A DNA stretch of 64,000 nt, from the NCBI RefSeq assembly GCF_016899425.1, contig NZ_CP045994.1, positions 868,001 to 932,000 of the forward strand, in the 5' to 3' direction. Shown here one piece after another: positions 55,863 through 64,000 of this stretch. The first letter of the stretch is position 1. The number at the start of each line of letters is the position of its first letter. The notes below the pieces were generated by a model. The model worked only from the letters and a program-made list of their open reading frames with translations. It was not told the DNA's origin and ran no database searches. Both the position numbers and the translations under genes were made by a program. This DNA comes from Burkholderia sp. MS389. Its GTDB lineage: Bacteria; Pseudomonadota; Gammaproteobacteria; Burkholderiales; Burkholderiaceae.

Positions 55863-56361
55863 CGCCGAGGCGCTTTACCGCGTCCTGCTCGACCAGATCC
55901 GCGCAGCCTACGGCACGGCGTTCGCCGAACCGGGCGGCCCGCGGCTCGCCGGCATTTACAGCGGCGGCGCGTGGCTCGCCGAGCGCCTCGCGCGCGATCT
56001 CGGCGCTCAGGCGTTCGGCGTCGTCAACGTCGCGCTGCACCGCGACGACTACGCGAAGAAGGGGCTGCACAGCCAGGCCAGCCCGACGTCGCTGCCGTTC
56101 GAGATCGACGGCGCGCGCATCGTGCTCGTCGACGACGTGCTGTACACCGGGCGCACCGTGCGCGCGGCGCTCAACGAGTTGTTCGACTACGGCCGTCCGG
56201 CCGCGGTCGAGCTCGCGGTGCTCGCCGATCGCGGCGGCCGCGAGCTGCCGGTCGCCGCACGCTTCGCGGGCGGCACGCTCGACGTGCCGGCCGACGCGAC
56301 GCTCGTGCTCGCGCGCGACGATGCGGGCTTCACGCTGCGCGTCGAATCGCACGGCGCCTGA
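55849..56361 (+). CDS. pyrR: Bifunctional pyrimidine operon regulator / uracil phosphoribosyltransferase
   Basis: This 170-residue protein from ATG 55849 has the PRPP-binding loop in [20 protein letters not shown] and [17 protein letters not shown]. PyrR proteins carry weak uracil phosphoribosyltransferase activity; in Gram-positives they also control pyr mRNA attenuation. Here it lies directly upstream of pyrB. No attenuator was recognised in the 73 bp before pyrB, so its regulatory mode is open. Confidence 0.9.
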
Positions 56362-56434
56362 ACGACACGCGAACCGTATCCCGGGCCGCCGGTTTGCACC
56401 GCGGCCCGTTTGCATAGTTGGAATCACGCACACC

Positions 56435-57466
56435 ATGACCACCGACACCACTGGCCGCACCGGCAATCCCGCGGCGGCCGCGAGCCCCGACCGGTTCCGC
56501 TACGGTTTCCTGAAGGGCAACCCGCAGCTCACGAAAAACGGCGAGCTGAAGCACCTGCTGTCGATCGAGGGCCTGCCGCGCTCGATCGTCAATCACATCC
56601 TCGATACGGCCGAGCAGTTCGTCAGCGTGACGGACCGTGAAGTGAAGAAGGTGCCGCTGCTGCGCGGCAAGTCCGTGTTCAACCTGTTCTTCGAGAATTC
56701 GACGCGCACGCGCACGACCTTCGAGATCGCCGCGACGCGCCTGTCGGCCGACGTGCTGAACCTGAACATCAATGCGTCGTCGACGAGCAAGGGCGAATCG
56801 CTGCTCGACACGATCAACAACCTGTCGGCGATGCATGCCGACCTGTTCGTCGTGCGTCACGCATCGAGCGGCGCGCCGTACCTGATCGCCGAGCACTGTG
56901 CGCCGCACGTGCACGTGATCAACGCCGGCGACGGCCGCCATGCGCATCCGACGCAGGGCCTGCTCGACATGTACACGATCCGTCACTACAAGCGCGACTT
57001 CACGAAGCTGCGCGTGGCGATCGTCGGCGACATCCTGCATTCGCGCGTCGCGCGCTCCGACATCCACGCGCTCACCACGCTCGGCGTGCCGGAAGTGCGC
57101 GCGATCGGCCCGCGTACGCTGCTGCCGGGCGGCCTCGAACAGATGGGCGTGAAGGTGTTCCACAACCTCGACGAGGGGCTGAAGGGCGTCGACGTGATCA
57201 TCATGCTGCGCCTGCAGAACGAACGAATGAGCGGCGCGCTGCTGCCGTCCGCGCAGGAGTACTTCAAGACGTGGGGCCTGACGCCCGAGCGCCTCGCGCT
57301 CGCCGCGCCCGACGCGATCGTGATGCACCCGGGCCCGATGAACCGGGGCGTCGAGATCGATTCGCAGGTCGCAGACGGCCCGCAGTCGGTGATCCTCAAC
57401 CAGGTCACGTTCGGCATCGCCGTGCGGATGGCGGTGATGGGCATCGTCGCCGGCAACAGCGACTGA
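56435..57466 (+). CDS. pyrB: Aspartate carbamoyltransferase catalytic subunit
   Basis: This 343-residue protein has an N-terminal extension of about 25 residues ([20 protein letters not shown]) as in the Pseudomonas-type class A enzymes. It contains the carbamoyl phosphate site [18 protein letters not shown] and [35 protein letters not shown] and [13 protein letters not shown]. It makes carbamoyl aspartate, the first committed step of pyrimidine synthesis. It is followed after 61 bp by a PyrC-like gene lacking metal ligands, which in Pseudomonas forms a dodecamer with PyrB. No pyrI regulatory subunit is present. Confidence 0.97.
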   Translation: MTTDTTGRTGNPAAAASPDRFRYGFLKGNPQLTKNGELKHLLSIEGLPRSIVNHILDTAEQFVSVTDREVKKVPLLRGKSVFNLFFENSTRTRTTFEIAATRLSADVLNLNINASSTSKGESLLDTINNLSAMHADLFVVRHASSGAPYLIAEHCAPHVHVINAGDGRHAHPTQGLLDMYTIRHYKRDFTKLRVAIVGDILHSRVARSDIHALTTLGVPEVRAIGPRTLLPGGLEQMGVKVFHNLDEGLKGVDVIIMLRLQNERMSGALLPSAQEYFKTWGLTPERLALAAPDAIVMHPGPMNRGVEIDSQVADGPQSVILNQVTFGIAVRMAVMGIVAGNSD

Positions 57467-57527
57467 GCCCGCTTTCGCGCGTCCTCATTCAGGCATTCAA
57501 CGCAATCAACGCATTCACAGACAGCGC

Positions 57528-58805
57528 ATGAAGATTCATATCCAAGGCGGCACGCTGATCGACCCGGTCGCCGGCACCGAACGGCAGGCCGACGTATTCG
57601 TCGCGGACGGCAAGATCGCCGCGCTGGGCAGCGCGCCGGCCGGTTTCAACGCGGACAAGACGATCGACGCATCGGGCCTGATCGTCGCGCCCGGCCTCGT
57701 CGACCTGTGCGCGCGGCTGCGCGAGCCCGGCTACGAGCACAAGGCGACGCTCGCGTCCGAGATGGCCGCGGCCGTCGCGGGCGGCGTCACGACCCTCGTG
57801 TGCCCGCCGGACACCGATCCCGTGCTCGACGAGCCCGGCCTCGTCGAGATGCTCAAGTTCCGCGCGCGCAACCTGCATCAGGCGAACGTGCATCCGCTCG
57901 GCGCGCTCACGGTCGGCCTCAAGGGCGAAGTGATCACCGAGATGGTCGCGCTGACCGAATCCGGCTGCGTCGGCTTCACGCATGCGAACGTGCCGGTGCG
58001 CGACACGCAGGTGCTGCTGCGCGCGCTGCAATACGCAAGCACTTACGGCTACACGACGTGGCTGCGTCCGCTCGACGCGTTCATCGGCCGCGGCGGCGTG
58101 GCCGCGAGCGGCGCGCTCGCGTCGCGGCTCGGGTTGTCCGGCGTGCCGGTCGCGGCCGAGACGATCGCGCTGCACACGATTTTCGAACTGATGCGCGTGA
58201 CGGGCGCGCGCGTGCACCTCGCGCGGCTGTCGTCGGCGGCCGGGCTTGCGCTCGTACGTGAAGCGAAGGCCGAGGGGCTGCCCGTGACCTGCGACGTCGG
58301 CGTGAACCACGTCCACCTGATCGACGTCGACATCGGCTACTTCGATTCGCAGTTCCGGCTCGATCCGCCGCTGCGCAGCGAGCGCGACCGCGAAGCGATC
58401 CGCGTGGCGCTCGCCGACGGCACGATCGACGCGATTTGCTCCGACCACACGCCGGTCGACGACGACGAGAAGCTGCTGCCGTTCGGCGAAGCGACGCCGG
58501 GCGCGACGGGGCTCGAGCTGCTGCTGTCGCTGACGCTGAAGTGGGCGGACGAGACGCGCACGCCGCTCGCGCAGGCGCTGCGCCGCATCACGTCCGCGCC
58601 GGCCGACGTGCTGCAACTGCCGGCGGGGCGCCTCGCCGAAGGCGGTGCGGCCGACCTGTGTGTGTTCGATCCGCGCGCGCACTGGCGCGTCGAGCCGCGA
58701 GCGCTGAAGAGCCAGGGCCACAACTCGCCGTTCCTCGGCTACGAACTGCCGGCCACCGTGCGCGCGACGCTCGTGGCCGGGCAGGTCGCGTTCGAGCGCC
58801 ACTGA
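57528..58805 (+). CDS. pyrC': Non-catalytic dihydroorotase-like protein (PyrC'/PyrX)
   Basis: This 425-residue amidohydrolase-fold protein is homologous to type I dihydroorotase. The metal motif DxHxHxR should lie at 59-65; here it reads DLCARLR, so both His are replaced (Cys61, Arg63). Another metal-binding His is replaced in VHLARLSS (Arg for His), although CSDHTPVDDDEKLLPFGEAT keeps the catalytic Asp. It is therefore expected to have no dihydroorotase activity. In Pseudomonas such a pseudo-DHOase is needed to assemble and stabilise the PyrB complex. An active dihydroorotase must be encoded elsewhere. Confidence 0.92.
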   Translation: MKIHIQGGTLIDPVAGTERQADVFVADGKIAALGSAPAGFNADKTIDASGLIVAPGLVDLCARLREPGYEHKATLASEMAAAVAGGVTTLVCPPDTDPVLDEPGLVEMLKFRARNLHQANVHPLGALTVGLKGEVITEMVALTESGCVGFTHANVPVRDTQVLLRALQYASTYGYTTWLRPLDAFIGRGGVAASGALASRLGLSGVPVAAETIALHTIFELMRVTGARVHLARLSSAAGLALVREAKAEGLPVTCDVGVNHVHLIDVDIGYFDSQFRLDPPLRSERDREAIRVALADGTIDAICSDHTPVDDDEKLLPFGEATPGATGLELLLSLTLKWADETRTPLAQALRRITSAPADVLQLPAGRLAEGGAADLCVFDPRAHWRVEPRALKSQGHNSPFLGYELPATVRATLVAGQVAFERH

Positions 58806-58824
58806 ACCACGCCGGATCCTCGCC

Positions 58825-59682
58825 ATGACCGCTCTTCGCAAGCTGCGTCTCGTCTTTCATCTGCTGCGCGGCATGGCGATCGTCGCGCTGCGTTTTTCGC
58901 ACGTCACGCCCGCGCGCCGCGCGGAGCTGATACGCCGCTGGTCGGTCAAGATGCTGCGCATCTGCGGGATGCGCCTCGTCGTCCACAACGACGGCGCGCG
59001 GCTCGACGCGAGCGCGCTCGTCGTGGGCAATCACGTGTCGTGGCTCGACATCTATGCGGTCAACGCGTGGCGGCCGACGCCGTTCGTGTCGAAGGCGGAG
59101 GTGCGGCAGTGGCCGGTCGTCGGCTGGCTCGCCGAGAAGCTCGACACCGTGTTCCTGCAGCGCGAGAAGCGCACCGAGGCGATGCGGATCATGCACGAGA
59201 TGGCCGAGCGCCTGCGCACCGGCGGTGTGATGTGCGTGTTTCCGGAAGGGACGACGTCCGACGGCCAGGATCTGCTGCCATTTCATGCGAACCTGTTCCA
59301 GGCCGCGGTATCGGCCGGCTGCGCGGTGCAGCCGATCTGCCTGATGTACGAGGACGCGCACGGGCGGCAGTCGGTCGCGCCGGCCTATACGGGCGAGTTG
59401 TCGCTCGGCAAGTCGCTCGACATGGTGCTACGCGGCGGGCCGCTCGTCGCGCATCTGTACGTGTGCGAGCCGATCGCGCCGGGCGGCGACCGGCGGGCGA
59501 CGTCCGCGGCGGCGCGCGACGCGATCGCCGCCGCGCTGGCGACGCTGCAGGAGAAGGTCGGCAAGCCGACGGCCGAGTCGCTCGCCGAGCTGCAGAAGCA
59601 TGCGTATCCGGCGACTGAACTCGGCGCAGACGCGGCGGGCGATGCTGCAGCCGACGCACCCGTGCCGGGGCGCGAGGGCTGA
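58825..59682 (+). CDS. plsC: 1-acyl-sn-glycerol-3-phosphate acyltransferase (PlsC family)
   Basis: This 285-residue protein has a hydrophobic N-terminus (LRKLRLVFHLLRGMAIVALR) for membrane association. NHVSWLD near residue 72 is the HX4D catalytic motif, followed by RTGGVMCVFPEGTTSDGQDL (the FPEGT motif). The C-terminal 25 residues are Ala/Asp-rich. It acylates lysophosphatidic acid or a related lipid. It lies 19 bp after pyrC' and may be the last gene of that operon. It converges with apaH. Confidence 0.9.
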   Translation: MTALRKLRLVFHLLRGMAIVALRFSHVTPARRAELIRRWSVKMLRICGMRLVVHNDGARLDASALVVGNHVSWLDIYAVNAWRPTPFVSKAEVRQWPVVGWLAEKLDTVFLQREKRTEAMRIMHEMAERLRTGGVMCVFPEGTTSDGQDLLPFHANLFQAAVSAGCAVQPICLMYEDAHGRQSVAPAYTGELSLGKSLDMVLRGGPLVAHLYVCEPIAPGGDRRATSAAARDAIAAALATLQEKVGKPTAESLAELQKHAYPATELGADAAGDAAADAPVPGREG

Positions 59683-59713
59683 TGCACCGGCGGGCGCGTG
59701 AATCAGCCTGCCG

Positions 59714-60553
59714 TCACTCGCCGCCCGGCGAGCGGCACGCTTCGCACTGCACCTGCGTGACCGTGCGCTGTGCAGGATCGGCCGTCAGCCGTACGGCCGA
59801 CAACTGGTTTCCCCATACGCATCCCGAATCGAGCGCGACGACGTTGTCGCGCAGCATCAGGCCGAGCGCGGCCCAGTGTCCGAACACGACCGTCACGTCC
59901 GCGGTGCGGCGCCCCGGCACGTCGAACCACGGCAGGTAGCCGGGCGGCGCGCTGTCGGGGCCGCCGTTCGCCTTGAACTCCATCGCGCCGTCGGGCGTGC
60001 AGAAGCGCAGGCGCGTGAACGCGTTGAACGCGACACGCATCCGGTCGCGCTTTTTCAGGTTCGGGTTCCATTGGTTGGGTTCGTTGCCGTACAGGCCTTG
60101 CAGCGTGTCGCGCCAGTCGGGGGCGCGGAGTGCGCGCTGGAGTTCGTCGGCGAGTTCGAGCGCGAGCGTGGCATCCCATTGCGGTAGCACGCCCGCGTGC
60201 ACGAGGAGCTTTCCGTCTTCGAGATGCACGAACGGGCGGTGGCGCACCCAGTCGAGCAGGGCTTCGGCGTCGGGGGCGTCGAGGATCTCGCCGATCGTGT
60301 CGCCGGGGCGTTCGGTGCGCAGGCCGGCGGAAACCGCGAGCAGGTGAAGGTCGTGGTTGCCGAGCACCACGGTCGCGCGCGGGCCGAGGTCGACAACCGC
60401 GCGCAGCGCGGCGAGGGAGCCCGGGCCACGGTTGACGACGTCGCCGGCGATCCAGAGGGGCGTGTCGGCGGGGGCTGAAAGCTTGTCGAGCAGCGACTGG
60501 AAAGCGGAATGGCAGCCTTGGATGTCGCCGATGGCGATGGGGGTGTGCGTCAT
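59714..60553 (-). CDS. apaH: Symmetrical bis(5'-nucleosyl)-tetraphosphatase
   Basis: This 279-residue metallophosphatase has IAIGDIQGCHSAFQSLLDKL, LWIAGDVVNRGPGSLAALRA and VVLGNHDLHLLAVSAGL, the three metal-binding blocks of the PPP family in order, then HAGVLPQWD and VFGHWAALGL. It hydrolyses Ap4A to two ADP and also decaps Np4-capped RNA. Length fits ApaH. It diverges from rfbB. Confidence 0.97.
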   Translation of the reverse strand: MTHTPIAIGDIQGCHSAFQSLLDKLSAPADTPLWIAGDVVNRGPGSLAALRAVVDLGPRATVVLGNHDLHLLAVSAGLRTERPGDTIGEILDAPDAEALLDWVRHRPFVHLEDGKLLVHAGVLPQWDATLALELADELQRALRAPDWRDTLQGLYGNEPNQWNPNLKKRDRMRVAFNAFTRLRFCTPDGAMEFKANGGPDSAPPGYLPWFDVPGRRTADVTVVFGHWAALGLMLRDNVVALDSGCVWGNQLSAVRLTADPAQRTVTQVQCEACRSPGGE

Positions 60554-60887
60554 GAAGGGCGACTGTTACAATTTGTGACGTTCAAGAAAAGTGATGGCCA
60601 AAACACGCGACGGTCGAGAATTTTATTCCATCAGAGCGTGCCATCGGGACGAAAAAATTTTAAGACCGAGAGGGGCGGAGCGCTGTATCAAGTTGTTAGC
60701 GGCATGGCTTTTGCGCACTGCGGATCCCTATAATTGCTTCTTTCCCCAACAAAATTAGCACTTCATGACTTTGACGGTAGGGACGACCGGGTAAAATCCT
60801 CGGCCTGATGTGACTGTCATTGTCACTTGCGATTCTCAGCGGCAAGCGTCGGTTGGCGACTTGCCGCGCTTTACTAGAGGGAGCCTC
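60554..60887. other. AT-rich intergenic region upstream of rfbB
   Basis: These 334 bp separate apaH and rfbB. From 60560 to 60800 the sequence is clearly AT-richer than the flanking genes. TATAAT at 60729-60734 and TTGACG (60771) / TAAAAT (60792) are promoter candidates for the rfb operon; the second pair has a short 15 bp spacer. No JUMPstart element was recognised. Confidence 0.55.
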
Positions 60888-61949
60888 ATGATCCTGGTTA
60901 CGGGCGGCGCGGGTTTTATCGGTGCCAACTTTGTTCTCGACTGGCTGCGTGAATCCGACGAAGCCGTGCTCAACGTCGACAAGCTCACGTATGCGGGCAA
61001 CCTCCGCACGCTGCAGTCGCTGGACGGCAACCCCAAGCACGTGTTCGCACGCGTCGATATTTGCGACCGCACGGCGCTTGATGCGTTGTTTGCCGAGCAC
61101 AAGCCACGCGCAGTGTTGCACTTTGCTGCCGAAAGCCACGTCGACCGCTCGATCCACGGCCCTGCTGATTTCGTGCAGACCAACGTCGTCGGCACATTCA
61201 CCCTCCTCGAAGCGACCCGTCAATACTGGAACGGCCTGAGCGACGCAGACAAAGCAGCGTTCCGTTTCCTGCACGTTTCGACCGACGAAGTTTTCGGTTC
61301 GCTGTCCGCGACGGATCCGCAATTCTCCGAAACGACGCCGTATGCACCGAACAGCCCGTATTCGGCGACGAAGGCCGGCTCGGACCACCTCGTGCGTGCC
61401 TACCATCATACGTATGGCCTGCCGACGCTGACGACGAACTGTTCGAATAATTACGGCCCGTATCAGTTCCCCGAGAAGCTGATTCCGTTGATGATCGCGA
61501 ATGCGCTCGCCGGCAAGCCGCTGCCGGTGTATGGCGACGGGCAGAACGTGCGCGACTGGTTGTATGTCGGCGACCACTGCAGCGCGATCCGTGAGGTGCT
61601 CGCGCGCGGCGTGCCCGGCGAGACGTACAACGTCGGCGGCTGGAACGAGAAGAAGAACCTCGAAGTCGTGCATACGCTGTGCGATTTGCTCGACAAGGCG
61701 CGTCCCAAGGCAGCAGGTTCGTATCGCGACCAGATCACCTACGTGACGGACCGGCCCGGCCACGATCGCCGCTACGCGATCGATGCACGCAAGCTCGAGC
61801 GCGAACTCGGCTGGAAGCCGGCGGAAACGTTCGAGACGGGTCTTGCCAAGACTGTCGACTGGTATCTCGACAACCAGGTATGGGCCGACGAAGTCGCGTC
61901 GGGCGAATACCGCAAGTGGGTCGAAACCAACTACGCGAAGCGCGCTTGA
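60888..61949 (+). CDS. rfbB: dTDP-glucose 4,6-dehydratase
   Basis: This 353-residue short-chain dehydrogenase/reductase starts at ATG 60888. [20 protein letters not shown] is the NAD-binding motif. [31 protein letters not shown] (catalytic Asp-Glu pair) and [20 protein letters not shown] (YxxxK) are RmlB hallmarks. It makes dTDP-4-keto-6-deoxyglucose for dTDP-L-rhamnose and related sugars of surface polysaccharides. Base composition is like the rest of the chromosome. Confidence 0.97.
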   Translation: MILVTGGAGFIGANFVLDWLRESDEAVLNVDKLTYAGNLRTLQSLDGNPKHVFARVDICDRTALDALFAEHKPRAVLHFAAESHVDRSIHGPADFVQTNVVGTFTLLEATRQYWNGLSDADKAAFRFLHVSTDEVFGSLSATDPQFSETTPYAPNSPYSATKAGSDHLVRAYHHTYGLPTLTTNCSNNYGPYQFPEKLIPLMIANALAGKPLPVYGDGQNVRDWLYVGDHCSAIREVLARGVPGETYNVGGWNEKKNLEVVHTLCDLLDKARPKAAGSYRDQITYVTDRPGHDRRYAIDARKLERELGWKPAETFETGLAKTVDWYLDNQVWADEVASGEYRKWVETNYAKRA

Positions 61950-61960
61950 GGAGATACGCG

Positions 61961-62854
61961 ATGGCACGTAAAGGCATCATCCTCGCCGGCGGTTCGGGTA
62001 CGCGGCTGTATCCGATCACCCACGTCGTCTCCAAGCAACTGCTGCCGGTGTACGACAAGCCGATGATCTACTATCCGCTGTCGACGCTGATGGTCGCCGG
62101 CATCCGCGATGTCCTGATCATCTCGACGCCGCAGGACACGCCGCGCTTCGAGTCGATGCTCGGCGACGGCAGCCAGTGGGGGATGAACATCCAGTACGCG
62201 GTGCAGCCTTCGCCCGACGGTCTCGCGCAAGCATTCATCATCGGCAAGGAATTCGTCGGCAACGATCCGTCGGCGCTGATATTGGGTGACAACATTTTCT
62301 ATGGGCACGACCTGGCGGGACAACTCGAACGGGCGGATGCACGAGAGTCGGGAGCAACTGTATTCGCTTATCACGTGCATGACCCCGAGCGATATGGCGT
62401 CGTCGAGTTCGACAAATCGTTTCGGGCGATTTCTATCGAGGAGAAGCCAACACAGCCGCGCTCAAACTATGCAGTGACGGGATTGTACTTCTACGACAAT
62501 CGAGTCTGCGACATTGCAGCGGACATCAAACCGTCTGCGCGTGGTGAGTTGGAGATCACCGATGTCAATTCGCGCTATCTTCAAGACGGTGTGTTGAACG
62601 TCGAAATCATGGGGCGTGGTTACGCGTGGCTCGATACGGGAACCCATGATTCATTGATCGAGGCAGCGAGCTTTATTGCGACGCTGCAGAAGCGACAAGG
62701 TTTGGTAGTGGCATGTCCGGAGGAAATTGCATATCGGAAGCATTGGATCGATGGGGAGCAACTGTCTAGGCTTGCACAGCCGCTTGCCAAAAATGGTTAC
62801 GGCCAATACCTCAAGAACATTCTCACGGATCAGGTTGCATGGGCATCGAAGTAA
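61961..62854 (+). CDS. rfbA: Glucose-1-phosphate thymidylyltransferase
   Basis: This 297-residue enzyme starts after [33 protein letters not shown] is the nucleotide-binding signature, [20 protein letters not shown] follows and [20 protein letters not shown] binds the sugar nucleotide. It makes dTDP-glucose from glucose 1-phosphate and dTTP. The first 320 bp are GC-rich at third codon positions, while the rest, from about 62280, is markedly AT-richer, as in rfbC and rfbD. Confidence 0.97.
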   Translation: MARKGIILAGGSGTRLYPITHVVSKQLLPVYDKPMIYYPLSTLMVAGIRDVLIISTPQDTPRFESMLGDGSQWGMNIQYAVQPSPDGLAQAFIIGKEFVGNDPSALILGDNIFYGHDLAGQLERADARESGATVFAYHVHDPERYGVVEFDKSFRAISIEEKPTQPRSNYAVTGLYFYDNRVCDIAADIKPSARGELEITDVNSRYLQDGVLNVEIMGRGYAWLDTGTHDSLIEAASFIATLQKRQGLVVACPEEIAYRKHWIDGEQLSRLAQPLAKNGYGQYLKNILTDQVAWASK

Positions 62855-63390
62855 AGGCGACAGCGATTCCAGACGTCAAATTGATCGTTCCCCGTGTATT
62901 CGGGGACGCGCGCGGATTTTTCCTTGAGAGCTTTAATGCGCGTGAATTCTCCGAGAAGCTCGGTGTCGATGCACCGTTCGTTCAGGACAATCACTCGCGC
63001 TCGACCAAGGGAGTGCTGCGTGGTCTGCACTATCAAATTCAGCATCCACAGGGCAAGCTCGTGCGGGTTGTGAATGGGGAAGTGTTCGATGTTGCTGTAG
63101 ACATTAGGAAAAGTTCACCCACCTTCGGAAAATGGGTGGGGGCGGTCCTGAGTGCATCGAATTTTCACCAATTTTGGATTCCGCCCGGTTTTGCACACGG
63201 ATTTGTTGTGTTATCAGAAACGGCGGATTTTCAGTACAAGACCACGGATTACTGGTACCCGGAGCATGAGCGGAGCATTGCGTGGAATGATCCGGAAATC
63301 GGCATTGAGTGGCCCATCGATTTTCAGCCAACGCTGGCGGCGAAAGATGTGGCAGGTCAGCGTCTGAGCGAAGCGGATGTCTTCGCGTGA
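62839..63390 (+). CDS. rfbC: dTDP-4-dehydrorhamnose 3,5-epimerase
   Basis: This 183-residue cupin starts inside rfbA, overlapping it by 16 bp. [40 protein letters not shown] (catalytic His), and [20 protein letters not shown] are the RmlC motifs. It epimerises C3 and C5 of dTDP-4-keto-6-deoxyglucose. Codon use is AT-richer than the chromosome. Its stop overlaps the rfbD start (GTGA). Confidence 0.97.
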   Translation: MGIEVKATAIPDVKLIVPRVFGDARGFFLESFNAREFSEKLGVDAPFVQDNHSRSTKGVLRGLHYQIQHPQGKLVRVVNGEVFDVAVDIRKSSPTFGKWVGAVLSASNFHQFWIPPGFAHGFVVLSETADFQYKTTDYWYPEHERSIAWNDPEIGIEWPIDFQPTLAAKDVAGQRLSEADVFA

Positions 63391-64000
63391 GGGGTACTGT
63401 GGATAGGCCGACGATTGTTGTCACAGGCGTGAGCGGCCAGGTTGGCTTCGAACTTCAGCGCACGCTTCAATGCCTAGGGCGTGTCGTGTCTTGCGATCGC
63501 GCTGCTCTAGACCTGTCTGATCTGGCGCGTGTGCGTGAATTCATTCGCACAACGGCACCATCGATCATTGTCAACCCAGCTGCTTATACAGCGGTGGATC
63601 GCGCCGAGACCGATGAAGTGATGGCCATGCGGATCAACGCGGAGTTACCTGCTACTCTCGCTCAAGAGGCGGCGGCGCTGGGTGCAGTGCTTGTGCATTA
63701 TTCAACCGACTATGTGTTCGACGGGCAGAAGTCCGGTCCGTATGTTGAAGATGATCAGCCGAACCCGCAAAACATATACGGAAAGAGCAAGCTCGCCGGA
63801 GAGTTGAGTGTTGCCGCAGCAGGTTGTGCACACCTGATCTTGCGTACGAGCTGGGTTTATGGACGGCGGGGAAAGAATTTTCTGCGAACGATGCAGCGAC
63901 TTGCAACCGAACGTCGAGAGTTGAAGGTGGTTGCCGATCAGATTGGCGCGCCGACGTGGTCTCGGACAATCGCGGAGGCGACCGCGCAGATCCTTTCACA
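63387..64000 (+). CDS. rfbD: dTDP-4-dehydrorhamnose reductase (partial at window edge)
   Basis: From GTG 63387 (GTG 63399 also in frame) the frame continues off the right edge; 204 codons are visible. TIVVTGVSGQVGFELQRTLQ is the NADPH-binding motif, then PSIIVNPAAYTAVDRAETDE, VHYSTDYVFDGQKSGPYVED (catalytic Thr/Asp/Tyr region) and NIYGKSKLAGE (YxxxK). It is the last step of dTDP-L-rhamnose synthesis. GTGA overlap with rfbC; low GC like rfbC. Confidence 0.95.
   Translation, partial: MRGTVDRPTIVVTGVSGQVGFELQRTLQCLGRVVSCDRAALDLSDLARVREFIRTTAPSIIVNPAAYTAVDRAETDEVMAMRINAELPATLAQEAAALGAVLVHYSTDYVFDGQKSGPYVEDDQPNPQNIYGKSKLAGELSVAAAGCAHLILRTSWVYGRRGKNFLRTMQRLATERRELKVVADQIGAPTWSRTIAEATAQILS

Overview
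This window is high-GC bacterial chromosome. Gene content and order (groESL under a CIRCE element, thiD-rubredoxin, yqgE-ruvX-pyrR-pyrB-pyrC', a dau-like locus, mha/hmg homogentisate genes, apaH next to rfbBACD) point to a beta-proteobacterium of the Burkholderia group, most likely the B. cepacia complex and probably the largest replicon. That placement is inference from protein content; no rRNA, tRNA or replication origin is present. No transposase, integrase or CRISPR array was seen.

Layout. 1-2 kb: 5' part of a glutaryl-CoA dehydrogenase gene diverging from an IclR regulator, with two copies of a hairpin repeat between them, then a GFA-family gene. 2-3 kb: a degenerate EAL protein. 3.3-9.2 kb: a five-gene aromatic catabolic operon (MhaA-like flavin hydroxylase, DUF2783 partner, MFS acid importer, hmgA, fahA) closed by a clear terminator. 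9.4-15 kb: two MFS exporters, BluB, a D-2-hydroxyacid dehydrogenase and its LysR neighbour. 15.7-18.9 kb: class V aminotransferase, AraC regulator and EamA exporter. 19-20.3 kb: a RES-type toxin-antitoxin pair. 20.3-27 kb: MFS carrier, then xdhAB and an unusually short xdhC. 27-31 kb: LysR, a thioredoxin-fold isomerase, a membrane-anchored TAXI protein and a BON protein. 31-36 kb: two exported lipoprotein hydrolases (3-hydroxybutyrate oligomer hydrolase and an S10 peptidase). 36-39.5 kb: TauE/SafE, a DHA2 exporter and a FrnE-like protein.

39.6-43.9 kb resembles the D-arginine utilisation (dau) system: regulator, anabolic dehydrogenase, binding protein and D-amino acid dehydrogenase around a divergent region with palindromic GTCTA-N3-TAGAC boxes. 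44.2-47.5 kb is a compact ECF sigma/anti-sigma cluster with a cupredoxin and other exported proteins. 47.8-49.9 kb is groESL. 50-51.6 kb is a small type VI secretion cassette (hcp, amidase effector with an apparent frameshift, candidate immunity protein).

52-59.7 kb returns to housekeeping genes: thiD, rubredoxin, a hypothetical that may be a relic of a pil/chp locus, yqgE-ruvX-pyrR-pyrB-pyrC' and an acyltransferase. apaH and rfbBACD finish the window; base composition falls abruptly inside rfbA, suggesting the edge of a horizontally exchanged surface-polysaccharide region. The least described items are the Hcp/amidase/immunity cassette, the dau operators, the truncated XdhC and the ECF cluster.
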